Shown here: positions 1 through 5,560 of the stretch, piece by piece | Layout: every line of letters starts with the position of its first letter | Numbering within the stretch: position 1 is the first letter of the stretch | Assembly: GCA_026399445.1 (NCBI GenBank) | Contig: JAPLRA010000049.1 | Coordinates: forward strand, 1 to 7,993 | Source of the DNA: Sulfuritalea sp. | Lineage (GTDB): Bacteria; Pseudomonadota; Gammaproteobacteria; Burkholderiales; Rhodocyclaceae | Direction of reading: 5' to 3' | DNA: 7,993 nucleotides | The notes under the pieces: generated by a model | The model's database searches: none | Told to the model about the DNA's origin: nothing | Seen by the model: the letters and a program-made list of their open reading frames with translations, nothing else | Made by a program: the position numbers and the translations under genes

Positions 1-1
1 G

Positions 2-1453
2 TCCGCCTGCAACAAGGACTACTCGTGCGAGAAAGGCTTCTGCCCGAGTTTCGTTTCGGTACTCGGCGGCGGCGTGAAGAAAGGCCGCGGCCTGGCCGGT
101 TCAGGCCATGGCGCTGATTCCTTCGCCGTACCGCCAGCGCCGACTCTTGCTTCGACGGCCCATCCCTACGGCATCCTGATCACCGGCGTCGGCGGCACCG
201 GCGTGGTCACCATCGGCGCCCTGATCGGCATGGCCGCGCACATCGACGGCAAGGGCGTCACCGTGCTCGACATGACCGGGCTCGCGCAAAAAGGCGGCGC
301 GGTGTTTTCCCACGTGCGCATCTGCGACGACCCGGAGGCGATTCATGCCGTGCGCGTAGCGACCGGCGAAGCCGACGCCGTGATCGGCGGCGATGTCATC
401 GTCACCGCTTCGCCCGACGCGCTGACGCGGATGCGCACCAATCGCACGCGTGTGGTGGTGAACTGCGCCGAAACTCCGACAGCTGATTTCACGCGCAACC
501 CGGATTGGCAGTTTCCGCTGGCGCGCATGCAGGCCGTGGTCGGTGAAACCGTCGGCTCCGGCGCGGCGCATTTTGTCGACGCCTCGGATCTCGCCCTGCG
601 GTTGATGGGGGATTCAATCGCCAGCAACCTGTTCCTGCTCGGCTATGCATGGCAACTGGGCATGGTGCCGGTATCCTGGGACGCCATCGATCGCGCCATC
701 GAGCTCAACGGCACCGCTATCGCAATGAGCCGCGCCGCCTTTCTCTGGGGCCGGCGCGCGGCGCACGATCCGGTCGCGGTTGCGGCCTACGCACGACCGA
801 AAATTGCCGTACCGCCAGCGCCGACTCTCGACGAGTTGATCGCGAAGCGCGTGAGCTTTCTTACCGAGTATCAGGATGCTGCCTACGCAGAGCGCTATCG
901 GACACAGGTGGAAAAGATTCGCGCCGCGGAAACCGCCATCAACTCGTCACAGCTGACCGAGACCGTCGCACACAATCTGTTCAAGCTGATGGCGATCAAG
1001 GATGAATACGAGGTGGCGCGACTGTATGCTGAAACCGACTTTTTGCAGAAAGTCGGCGAACGCTTTGACGGCGACTACACCCTGAGTTTTCATCTGGCGC
1101 CGCCGCTGCTGGCCCGCCCGGATCCGAAAACCGGCATGGTGAAAAAGATGGCCTTCGGCCCCTGGATGCTGACGGCATTCAAGTGGCTGGCAAAGGCCCG
1201 TCGCTATCGCGGCTCGCGCTGGGATTATTTTGGCCGCAGCGAAGAGCGGCAACTGGAACGATCCCTGCTGACCGACTACGAAGCCGATCTCGACGGCCTG
1301 CTGGGCAAGCTGGACCGAAGCTCGCTGGGCGACGCCATTGCCCTTGCCCGCTTGCCGGAGAAAATTCGCGGCTTCGGCCATGTCAAGCGGCGCAGCATCG
1401 ATGCGACGGTGCCGGAACGAGACGCCTTGCGCGCCGGACTTGGGCTGGCTTGA
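2..1453 (+). CDS. Indolepyruvate ferredoxin oxidoreductase, fused single-chain type (C-terminal part)
   Basis: This is the 3' end of a gene that enters from the left edge; the frame is open from base 2 and stops at TGA 1451-1453, giving 483 visible residues. The enzyme oxidatively decarboxylates arylpyruvates (indole-, phenyl-, hydroxyphenylpyruvate) to arylacetyl-CoA and reduces ferredoxin in the cytoplasm. The visible start, SACNKDYSCEKGFCPSF, with Cys 3, 9 and 14, looks like the Fe-S cysteine stretch at the end of the TPP-binding domain. A pyruvate-ferredoxin-oxidoreductase gamma-type domain follows (about residues 54-240), with glycine-rich GVGGTGVVTIG and GLAQKGGAVFSHVR. From about residue 270 on comes the C-terminal region typical of fused enzymes (DUF6537-like), ending in a segment with GFGHVKRR. 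The GTG at 74 is internal, because the frame and homology continue upstream of it. The short linker AVPPAPTL occurs on both sides of the gamma domain. Family identity is secure; the true substrate is not. Confidence 0.93.
   Translation, partial: SACNKDYSCEKGFCPSFVSVLGGGVKKGRGLAGSGHGADSFAVPPAPTLASTAHPYGILITGVGGTGVVTIGALIGMAAHIDGKGVTVLDMTGLAQKGGAVFSHVRICDDPEAIHAVRVATGEADAVIGGDVIVTASPDALTRMRTNRTRVVVNCAETPTADFTRNPDWQFPLARMQAVVGETVGSGAAHFVDASDLALRLMGDSIASNLFLLGYAWQLGMVPVSWDAIDRAIELNGTAIAMSRAAFLWGRRAAHDPVAVAAYARPKIAVPPAPTLDELIAKRVSFLTEYQDAAYAERYRTQVEKIRAAETAINSSQLTETVAHNLFKLMAIKDEYEVARLYAETDFLQKVGERFDGDYTLSFHLAPPLLARPDPKTGMVKKMAFGPWMLTAFKWLAKARRYRGSRWDYFGRSEERQLERSLLTDYEADLDGLLGKLDRSSLGDAIALARLPEKIRGFGHVKRRSIDATVPERDALRAGLGLA
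125..147 (+). repeat. 23-nt direct repeat, copy 1 (inside oxidoreductase gene)
   Basis: This 23-nt stretch begins GCCGTACCGCC and ends GCCGACTCT, and recurs exactly at 806-828. Both copies are read in the same frame and encode AVPPAPTL. This copy lies just before the gamma-type domain. Confidence 0.85.
806..828 (+). repeat. 23-nt direct repeat, copy 2 (inside oxidoreductase gene)
   Basis: Exact second copy of the sequence at 125-147, 681 bp (227 codons) downstream and in the same frame. It encodes AVPPAPTL in the linker between the gamma-type domain and the C-terminal domain. Confidence 0.85.
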
Positions 1454-1503
1454 CCACGCATCACTCGTCAGGGTCGCCGCTGAAGCAAGCGGCGACCGCA
1501 CAG

Positions 1504-2211
1504 ATGCTCGGCGCGCTGCTGACGGGAGGGCTGGCCCTGCTGTTCCCCGCCCTGCTCGCACAGCCGCTGGCGATGGCGGCCGCTCAGGGATCGTGCGCGG
1601 CGCTGGTCAGCTACCTGTTGCGCGGGCCCGTCTGGTGGCTGCCGATCCATCTCGGATTCATGCCGCTGGCGGTGCTGGCACTCGGCCTGGGGCTTCCTTC
1701 CTGGGTCTGGCTGGCGGGCTTCGTCATGCTGCTGCTGGTCTTCTGGCGTACCGACCGCAGCCGGGTACCGCTCTACCTGACCAACGCAGCTTCCAGTGAG
1801 GCCTTGCTCAAACTGCTCCCGGCCGCGCCAGGCGCCGCCATCGATCTCGGTTGCGGCGATGGCGGGCTGTTGCGCCATCTGGCTGGGGCGCGTCCCGACT
1901 GCCGCTTCGTCGGCTTCGAACACGCACCGCTAACGTGGGCCTGGGCGAGGCTCCGCTGTCGCCGCCTGCCCAACGTCGAGATCCGGTATGGCGACTTCTG
2001 GTCCCACCCGCTCGGAGACTATGTGCTGGTCTATGCCTTTCTCTCGCCCATCCCCATGCATCGGCTCTGGATCAAGGCCAAAGCCGAGATGAAGGCGGAT
2101 GCGCGGTTGATCAGCAACAGCTTCGCCGTACCGGATGTCCGGCCCGAAAGCACCGTCGACGTTGCCGATGGCCGGCAAACCCGCCTTTACTGCTACCGCC
2201 CGGCTGGCTGA
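1504..2211 (+). CDS. Membrane-anchored class I SAM methyltransferase, FAM173/ATPSCKMT-like
   Basis: A 235-residue protein with an N-terminal hydrophobic part of three to four probable membrane segments (about residues 3-22, 24-39, 47-63 and 66-81), followed by a cytoplasmic Rossmann methyltransferase domain. Motif I is IDLGCGDGG (113-121) and the acidic residue ending strand 2 is Glu139 in GFEH. The later segments GDFW (163-166), YVLVYAFLSP (173-182) and the serine-containing LISNSFAVP (202-210) resemble the FAM173 / ATPSCKMT lysine-methyltransferase group. That group also has a hydrophobic N-terminus and an equivalent of the YLTNAASSEALLKLL stretch before motif I. The start is uncertain. ATG 1504 begins directly at the first membrane segment. 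A TTG at 1450, overlapping the oxidoreductase stop as TTGA, would add 18 polar residues and allow translational coupling. Neither start has a convincing ribosome binding site. The substrate is unknown, and a link to the upstream enzyme is not implied by the sequence. Confidence 0.8.
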   Translation: MLGALLTGGLALLFPALLAQPLAMAAAQGSCAALVSYLLRGPVWWLPIHLGFMPLAVLALGLGLPSWVWLAGFVMLLLVFWRTDRSRVPLYLTNAASSEALLKLLPAAPGAAIDLGCGDGGLLRHLAGARPDCRFVGFEHAPLTWAWARLRCRRLPNVEIRYGDFWSHPLGDYVLVYAFLSPIPMHRLWIKAKAEMKADARLISNSFAVPDVRPESTVDVADGRQTRLYCYRPAG

Positions 2212-2221
2212 ACATCCGCCG

Positions 2222-2384
2222 GGGATACCGTCCTCGCCCCGATGGGACCGGGACATATCGCTGGGACGCCTGCTCGCGAAGCGACATACCAGGCGTGCAA
2301 GGCACCGTCCTCGCCCCGATGGGACCGGGACATATCGCTGGGATACCGTCCTCGCCCTGAAGGGACTCGGACATAAACGCGGCG
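2222..2384. repeat. Composite intergenic repeat: two identical 40-bp units plus one degenerate copy
   Basis: Bases 2227-2266 and 2304-2343 are identical over 40 bp (starting ACCGTCCTCGCCCC, ending ATATCGCTGGGA). A third copy at 2345-2384 begins ACCGTCCTCGCCCTGA and diverges towards its end; it abuts copy 2 without a spacer. Copies 1 and 3 share the extra leader GGATACC, while copy 2 has GGCACC. Each unit contains a short GTCC...GGAC inverted repeat. No reading frame across the array looks like a conserved protein. Because copies 1 and 2 are exact, the duplication is recent or the unit is a mobile or interspersed element. Confidence 0.8.
2266..2296. other. Nested stem-loop between repeat copies 1 and 2
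   Basis: ACGCCTG (2266-2272) pairs perfectly with CAGGCGT (2290-2296). Inside, TCGC (2274-2277) pairs with GCGA (2281-2284) over a GAA loop. The hairpin fills most of the 37-bp spacer separating the two identical repeat units. It has no T-run on either strand, so a terminator role is not supported. Confidence 0.6.
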
Positions 2385-2400
2385 ATTGCCTCGCAATTTC

Positions 2401-2426
2401 GGCCATCGAAGGTGTCCCCGATGGCC
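2401..2426. other. 8-bp perfect inverted repeat upstream of the ParA-like gene
   Basis: GGCCATCG (2401-2408) and CGATGGCC (2419-2426) form a perfect 8-bp stem with a 10-nt loop. A smaller hairpin, ATTGC-CTC-GCAAT (2385-2397), sits just before it. The site lies 56 bp upstream of the ParA-like start, so it could be an operator, a weak terminator for the methyltransferase transcript, or the edge of the repeat element. There is no U-tract after the stem. Confidence 0.5.
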
Positions 2427-2470
2427 AATAATCCTCCCCACACAGACCCCGGATGCACGCCGGGATCGAA

Positions 2471-2476
2471 GAGGAG
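2471..2476 (+). promoter_or_regulatory. Ribosome binding site of the ParA-like gene
   Basis: GAGGAG lies 6 nt before ATG 2483 and fixes that start. An in-frame ATG at 2453 would put this site inside the gene and add ten residues with no family similarity. Confidence 0.75.
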
Positions 2477-2482
2477 TCAGGC

Positions 2483-3172
2483 ATGGCGGACATCATCTGC
2501 GTTATCGGCAACAAGGGCGGCACCGGCAAGACCACGATTTCCCATATGCTTTGCCAGGGCATGGGCCTGCTCGGACAGCGCTCGGTTTGCGTACTCACCG
2601 ACAGTTGCCGCGAACCGCTGGATCCGGCCGGTCGCCGCTACCTGGTCGCCGACGCACGTTCGCGCGAGGCACTGACCAAGGTCACCAGCAAGATCCGCTC
2701 GCTCAAGTCATGGATGGGGGTGATCGACGGCGGTGGCAATCGCACCGAGATGGACCACAACCTGTACAGCGTGGCCGATCTGGTGCTGTTGCCGTTTCGC
2801 GACTCGCACGAGGACATCCGCACCGTCATCCGCGACCTCGAAATGTTTCCGCGCGCCTACGCCGTGCCATCACAGTGGCCCACCAATGTCTGGCAGCGCG
2901 ACGCGGCAGAAAAAACCGTTGACGAATTCCTGGCCCGCTTCGGCGACCGCATTCTTTCGCCGGTGGCGACGCTCTCCGCCAGCAAGCAGTTGCTGCAGAA
3001 GACCATTCCCGGCAGCCTGCCCTCACCTCTGGCCAATGCCAGCCGCGGCATCGCCCGTCAGGTACTCGATCTCCTGCAGATATCTTTCGACGACACGGAG
3101 GATCTTGTCGAGGACGGTGCCGCCACCCGGCCCGCCTCGGCCCATGCCCCGGCCATGGCAATGGCGGCCTGA
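2483..3172 (+). CDS. ParA/MinD-family deviant-Walker ATPase
   Basis: A 229-residue cytoplasmic P-loop ATPase of the SIMIBI partitioning class. Residues 1-18 (MADIICVIGNKGGTGKTT) contain the deviant Walker A motif with signature Lys11 and catalytic Lys16. The Walker B-like strand is WMGVIDGGG (77-85) with Asp82. The usual DxDPQ switch after strand 2 is replaced by LTDSCREPLD (38-47), an atypical sequence. The last 25 or so residues are Ala/Pro-rich and low in complexity. Members of this class use ATP-dependent dimerisation on DNA or membrane to position plasmids, chromosomes, protein clusters or storage granules. No ParB gene and no obvious parS site are present here. The gene starts after the repeat region, stands alone on its strand and runs into a convergent response regulator 7 nt away. 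Its nearness to phaM suggests a link to PHA granule positioning, which is inference only. Confidence 0.85.
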   Translation: MADIICVIGNKGGTGKTTISHMLCQGMGLLGQRSVCVLTDSCREPLDPAGRRYLVADARSREALTKVTSKIRSLKSWMGVIDGGGNRTEMDHNLYSVADLVLLPFRDSHEDIRTVIRDLEMFPRAYAVPSQWPTNVWQRDAAEKTVDEFLARFGDRILSPVATLSASKQLLQKTIPGSLPSPLANASRGIARQVLDLLQISFDDTEDLVEDGAATRPASAHAPAMAMAA

Positions 3173-3179
3173 AAAATAC

Positions 3180-3821
3180 TCAGTTCTGGCGCCGCTTGCG
3201 GCTCACCATCAAGGCGGCTTCTGAACGATTGTTGACGCTCATGGCCTTCATGATGGCCGAAACGTGGATTTTCACCGTCCCCTCGGTCAAGCCCAGCAAC
3301 TCGCCAATCTGACGGTTGCTGCTGCCTTCCGCCAGCAGTTCCAGAACTCGCGCCTGCGCCGCAGTCAATCCGAAACGTTGCGCCAGCGGCTTGCCTTCAC
3401 CATGGGCGGTTTCGCTGCGACTTGTCAGCTCCCTCAGTTTGGGCGGCAAATAGATTTCGCCGGACAACACCGCCCGCAAGGCCTCCAGCAGGTCGACGCT
3501 CGAGCCGGACTTCGAAACAAATCCGGCAGCACCAGCCTTCATCACGCGGGAAACAGTGTCGGCATCATCCAGCGCGGAGAGGATGACCACCGGAACTGTC
3601 GGAAAACGGCGCCGCACCACCGGCAGGAAGGTCTGGCCCTTGGTCCCCGGCAACATCAGGTCGAGGATCATCATGTCGATGTCCTCGGACTCCAGCACGG
3701 CAATCGCCGCATTCGCATCCGGCACGCCGAAGGTCTGGGTTTCCGCGCCGAGGTTCTTCAGCGTTGCCAGCAATCCCTCGCGCACCAACGCATGGTCTTC
3801 GACCACCAATAGTTTAAGCAT
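3180..3821 (-). CDS. NarL/FixJ-family response regulator (REC + LuxR HTH)
   Basis: A 213-residue two-domain transcription regulator. The receiver domain (about 1-120) has the acidic pair Glu8-Asp9, phosphoacceptor Asp54 in MILDLMLPG, Ser82 and Lys104 in FVSKSGS. The LuxR-type helix-turn-helix (about 148-210) has LTAAQARVLELLAEGSSNRQI followed by LTEGTVKIHVSAIMKAM. Phosphorylation at Asp54 should control dimerisation and DNA binding. The start ATG (3819-3821) is preceded by an AGGGGAA ribosome binding site (3826-3832). No sensor kinase is visible, so its partner is either encoded elsewhere or lost. The gene ends 7 nt from the ParA-like gene (convergent) and starts 99 nt from phaM (divergent), so it could regulate phaM through the shared upstream region. 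Target genes are not known. Confidence 0.92.
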   Translation of the reverse strand: MLKLLVVEDHALVREGLLATLKNLGAETQTFGVPDANAAIAVLESEDIDMMILDLMLPGTKGQTFLPVVRRRFPTVPVVILSALDDADTVSRVMKAGAAGFVSKSGSSVDLLEALRAVLSGEIYLPPKLRELTSRSETAHGEGKPLAQRFGLTAAQARVLELLAEGSSNRQIGELLGLTEGTVKIHVSAIMKAMSVNNRSEAALMVSRKRRQN

Positions 3822-3864
3822 TGCGTTCCCCTGCAGGTCGGTTCCGGATATGACAACGGGCAGT

Positions 3865-3894
3865 TTAGCGTGGATGACAGCACTGAGGTAAGAT
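3865..3894 (+). promoter_or_regulatory. Weak candidate promoter for phaM
   Basis: TAAGAT (3889-3894) resembles a -10 box, and TTAGCG (3865-3870) sits 18 nt upstream as a poor -35. The response regulator gene diverges from the same 99-nt gap, so both promoters must lie here or overlap. The match is weak and is listed only as a candidate. Confidence 0.25.
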
Positions 3895-3908
3895 CAGTCC
3901 ACATTATT

Positions 3909-3913
3909 GGGAG
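3909..3913 (+). promoter_or_regulatory. Ribosome binding site of phaM
   Basis: GGGAG lies 7 nt before ATG 3921 and selects that start over the in-frame upstream ATG at 3870, which would add 17 residues unlike the family. Confidence 0.65.
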
Positions 3914-3920
3914 TAACGCC

Positions 3921-4325
3921 ATGAGCACGACGCCGTCTGATCCGATGGAATTTCTGAAGTCCCTGTGGGGAAATACCGGCATGCCGTTGCCGGGTCTGGT
4001 TACGCCGACGCTGGACACCAACGAACTCGAGAAGCGGATTGCGGATCTGAAGGCGGTCGAGGGCTGGCTCAAGACCAATCTTGGCATGCTGCAGATGACC
4101 ATTCAGGGGCTTGAGATACAGTGCGCGACATTGTCGGCGCTGCAGGCCATCAGCCAGTCGGCGAGCAACCCTGACGCCAACGCCAATCCCTTCGCCAATC
4201 CGACGCTGTGGCCATGGAATTTCATGCAGAACGCAGCCCAGACAGCGGCCGCCACTGCTGCCAGCGGCACCCCGACGGCAGCGGATCAGGCTCAGTCTAA
4301 ATCGACCGGCAAGAAGAGCGAGTAG
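3921..4325 (+). CDS. phaM: PhaM-type PHA granule regulatory protein
   Basis: A 134-residue protein matching the N-terminal part of PhaM from Cupriavidus necator. In that organism PhaM binds and activates PHB synthase PhaC, interacts with phasin PhaP5, and tethers granules to the nucleoid so that they are shared between daughter cells. The family-specific part runs from MEFLKSLWGNTGMPLPG (9-25) through LDTNELEKRIADLKAVEGWL (31-50) and on to an amphipathic helix ending near IQGLEIQ (61-67). A Pro/Trp-containing patch (FANPTLWPWNFMQ, 91-103) follows, then an Ala/Thr-rich tail ending STGKKSE. The Lys/Ala-rich DNA-binding tail described for C. necator PhaM is almost absent. The gene appears monocistronic and faces the CaiB-fold gene, ending 32 nt before it. 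Confidence 0.87.
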   Translation: MSTTPSDPMEFLKSLWGNTGMPLPGLVTPTLDTNELEKRIADLKAVEGWLKTNLGMLQMTIQGLEIQCATLSALQAISQSASNPDANANPFANPTLWPWNFMQNAAQTAAATAASGTPTAADQAQSKSTGKKSE

Positions 4326-4337
4326 CCTGGCGCAAAG

Positions 4338-4354
4338 CCGGCCCCAGGGGCGGG
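4338..4354. terminator. GC-rich hairpin between convergent phaM and CaiB-fold genes
   Basis: The 32-nt gap between the two convergent genes contains the perfect palindrome GCCCCAGGGGC (4341-4351), extended by CC/GG pairs at 4338-4339 and 4353-4354. Position and symmetry suit a bidirectional terminator. There is no T-run after it on the + strand, and only CTTTG on the - strand, so intrinsic termination would be weak. Confidence 0.35.
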
Positions 4355-4357
4355 GCG

Positions 4358-5560
4358 CTAAATCACTCTGTCAGCGCGCAATTGTTCGATGTCGGCTTCC
4401 GCATAGCCGGCGGCTTTCAGCACGGCTACGCTGTCTGCCCCGACTGCCGGCGCGGGTTGGGCGTTTGTCCAAGGCCAGGCAGAGAGCTTGAAGGGCGGCG
4501 CATACTGTTTGGTGCCGCCTACCTCGACCACCATTTCGCGGGCGATGACTTGCGGGTGTGCGACGACTTCGTCCATGCGTAAAACCGGCGTAACGCAACA
4601 GTCGGCGACAGAAACGATGGCTTGCCAATGCGCCAACGACTGCGAACCGATCAAGGTGGCCAGGTCGGCCTTCACCCGCCGGCCGTCACTTCCTGTGGCA
4701 AGACCGAAGGGCCCCAGGTCGGGACGCCCGATCGCTGTGCAGAAGACCTGCCAGAACTTCGGTTCCAGGGCACCCACCGCAAGGTAACGATCATCGGCGG
4801 TGCGATACACGCCATAGCAGGGCACGCCGCCCGTCAGCAGGTCCGCGCCGCGCGGTGCGGGCTGTCCAAACACCTGCGTGGTCACCAGCGGGAAGATGGT
4901 GTGGGCCAGCACGGCGTCGGTCATTGCCACATCGACATGGCTGCCCTGCCCGGTCGCCTTGGCACCTATCACTGCGGCGAGAACGCCGAGCAGGGGAGTA
5001 AGCGCCCCCCCCAGAAGATCGCCGACCTGCAGATTGGGAATGGCCGGGGGGCCGCTGGCCTTGCCGTCGTGGGTGCCGATCTGGTCGAGCAGCCCTGACG
5101 TCGCGAGATAGTTGAGATCGTGACCGGCGAATTGGGCCCAGGGACCGGTTTGGCCATAACCGGTGATCGCGCAATAGACAATTCGCGGATTGATCGTTCG
5201 TACCGTTTCGTAGCCGACCCCAAGTTTGTCCACCACGCCGGGGCGAAAGCTTTCGAAAATCACATCGGCATCTTTTGCCAGACGCATGAAAACTTCGACG
5301 CCCGCCGCCTGCTTCAGGTCCAGCCGCAGGCTTTTCTTGTTGCGATTGACCATGCGGAAGAACAGGCTGTCGCCGCCTTTGCCACCTGCCGCGCGCTCGC
5401 CGGGCCCCATGGCACGGGCATAGTCGCCGGCGCCGGTGTCCTCGATCTTGAGCACCTCAGCGCCGAGATCGGCCAGATGCATGGTCGCCACGGGTCCCGG
5501 CAGCAGCCGCGTGAGGTCGAGAATGCGCAGCCCCGCAAGGGGGCCGCGGGGCTCAGTCAT
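4358..5560 (-). CDS. CaiB/BaiF-fold protein with alpha-methylacyl-CoA racemase catalytic residues
   Basis: A 400-residue class III CoA-transferase-superfamily protein. The N-terminus, GPLAGLRILDLTRLLPGP, then LADLGAEVLKIE (29-40) and NRNKKSLRLDLK (72-83), are family hallmarks. The alpha-methylacyl-CoA racemase catalytic set appears conserved: His147 in AGHDLNY, Asp181 in NLQVGD and Glu266 in VGALEPKFW. This argues for epimerisation of 2-methyl-branched acyl-CoA by proton abstraction rather than formyl-CoA-type transfer, although family members with CoA-transferase activity cannot be excluded. The start ATG overlaps the stop of the upstream ligase gene by 8 nt (ATGACTGA), so the two are probably translationally coupled and act in sequence on one CoA thioester. 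It is the last gene of the minus-strand operon. Confidence 0.88.
   Translation of the reverse strand: MTEPRGPLAGLRILDLTRLLPGPVATMHLADLGAEVLKIEDTGAGDYARAMGPGERAAGGKGGDSLFFRMVNRNKKSLRLDLKQAAGVEVFMRLAKDADVIFESFRPGVVDKLGVGYETVRTINPRIVYCAITGYGQTGPWAQFAGHDLNYLATSGLLDQIGTHDGKASGPPAIPNLQVGDLLGGALTPLLGVLAAVIGAKATGQGSHVDVAMTDAVLAHTIFPLVTTQVFGQPAPRGADLLTGGVPCYGVYRTADDRYLAVGALEPKFWQVFCTAIGRPDLGPFGLATGSDGRRVKADLATLIGSQSLAHWQAIVSVADCCVTPVLRMDEVVAHPQVIAREMVVEVGGTKQYAPPFKLSAWPWTNAQPAPAVGADSVAVLKAAGYAEADIEQLRADRVI

Noticed and set aside
74..76. GTG as the start of the oxidoreductase gene
   Set aside because: The frame stays open to the window edge and the upstream codons encode a conserved cysteine stretch, so the gene is cut by the window.
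947..1561. Minus-strand open frame of 204 codons opposite the oxidoreductase
   Set aside because: It spans the oxidoreductase end and the methyltransferase start on the opposite strand, with no motif and shadow-like composition.
2227..2384. CRISPR-like look of the array (40-bp repeats, 37-bp spacer)
   Set aside because: Only two exact copies exist, the third abuts the second with no spacer, the spacer itself is a hairpin, and no cas gene is present.
1930..2598. Minus-strand open frame of 222 codons across the repeat region
   Set aside because: It overlaps the methyltransferase and ParA-like genes, its product is low in complexity and repeats with the DNA repeat, and it has no recognisable domain.
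3191..3202. GCCGC-TT-GCGGC hairpin as terminator between the ParA-like and response regulator genes
   Set aside because: It lies within the response regulator coding sequence (Arg-rich C-terminus), has a 2-nt loop and no T-run; it probably reflects codon composition.
3870..3920. N-terminal extension of PhaM
   Set aside because: The 17 extra residues do not resemble the family, and a ribosome binding site sits before ATG 3921.
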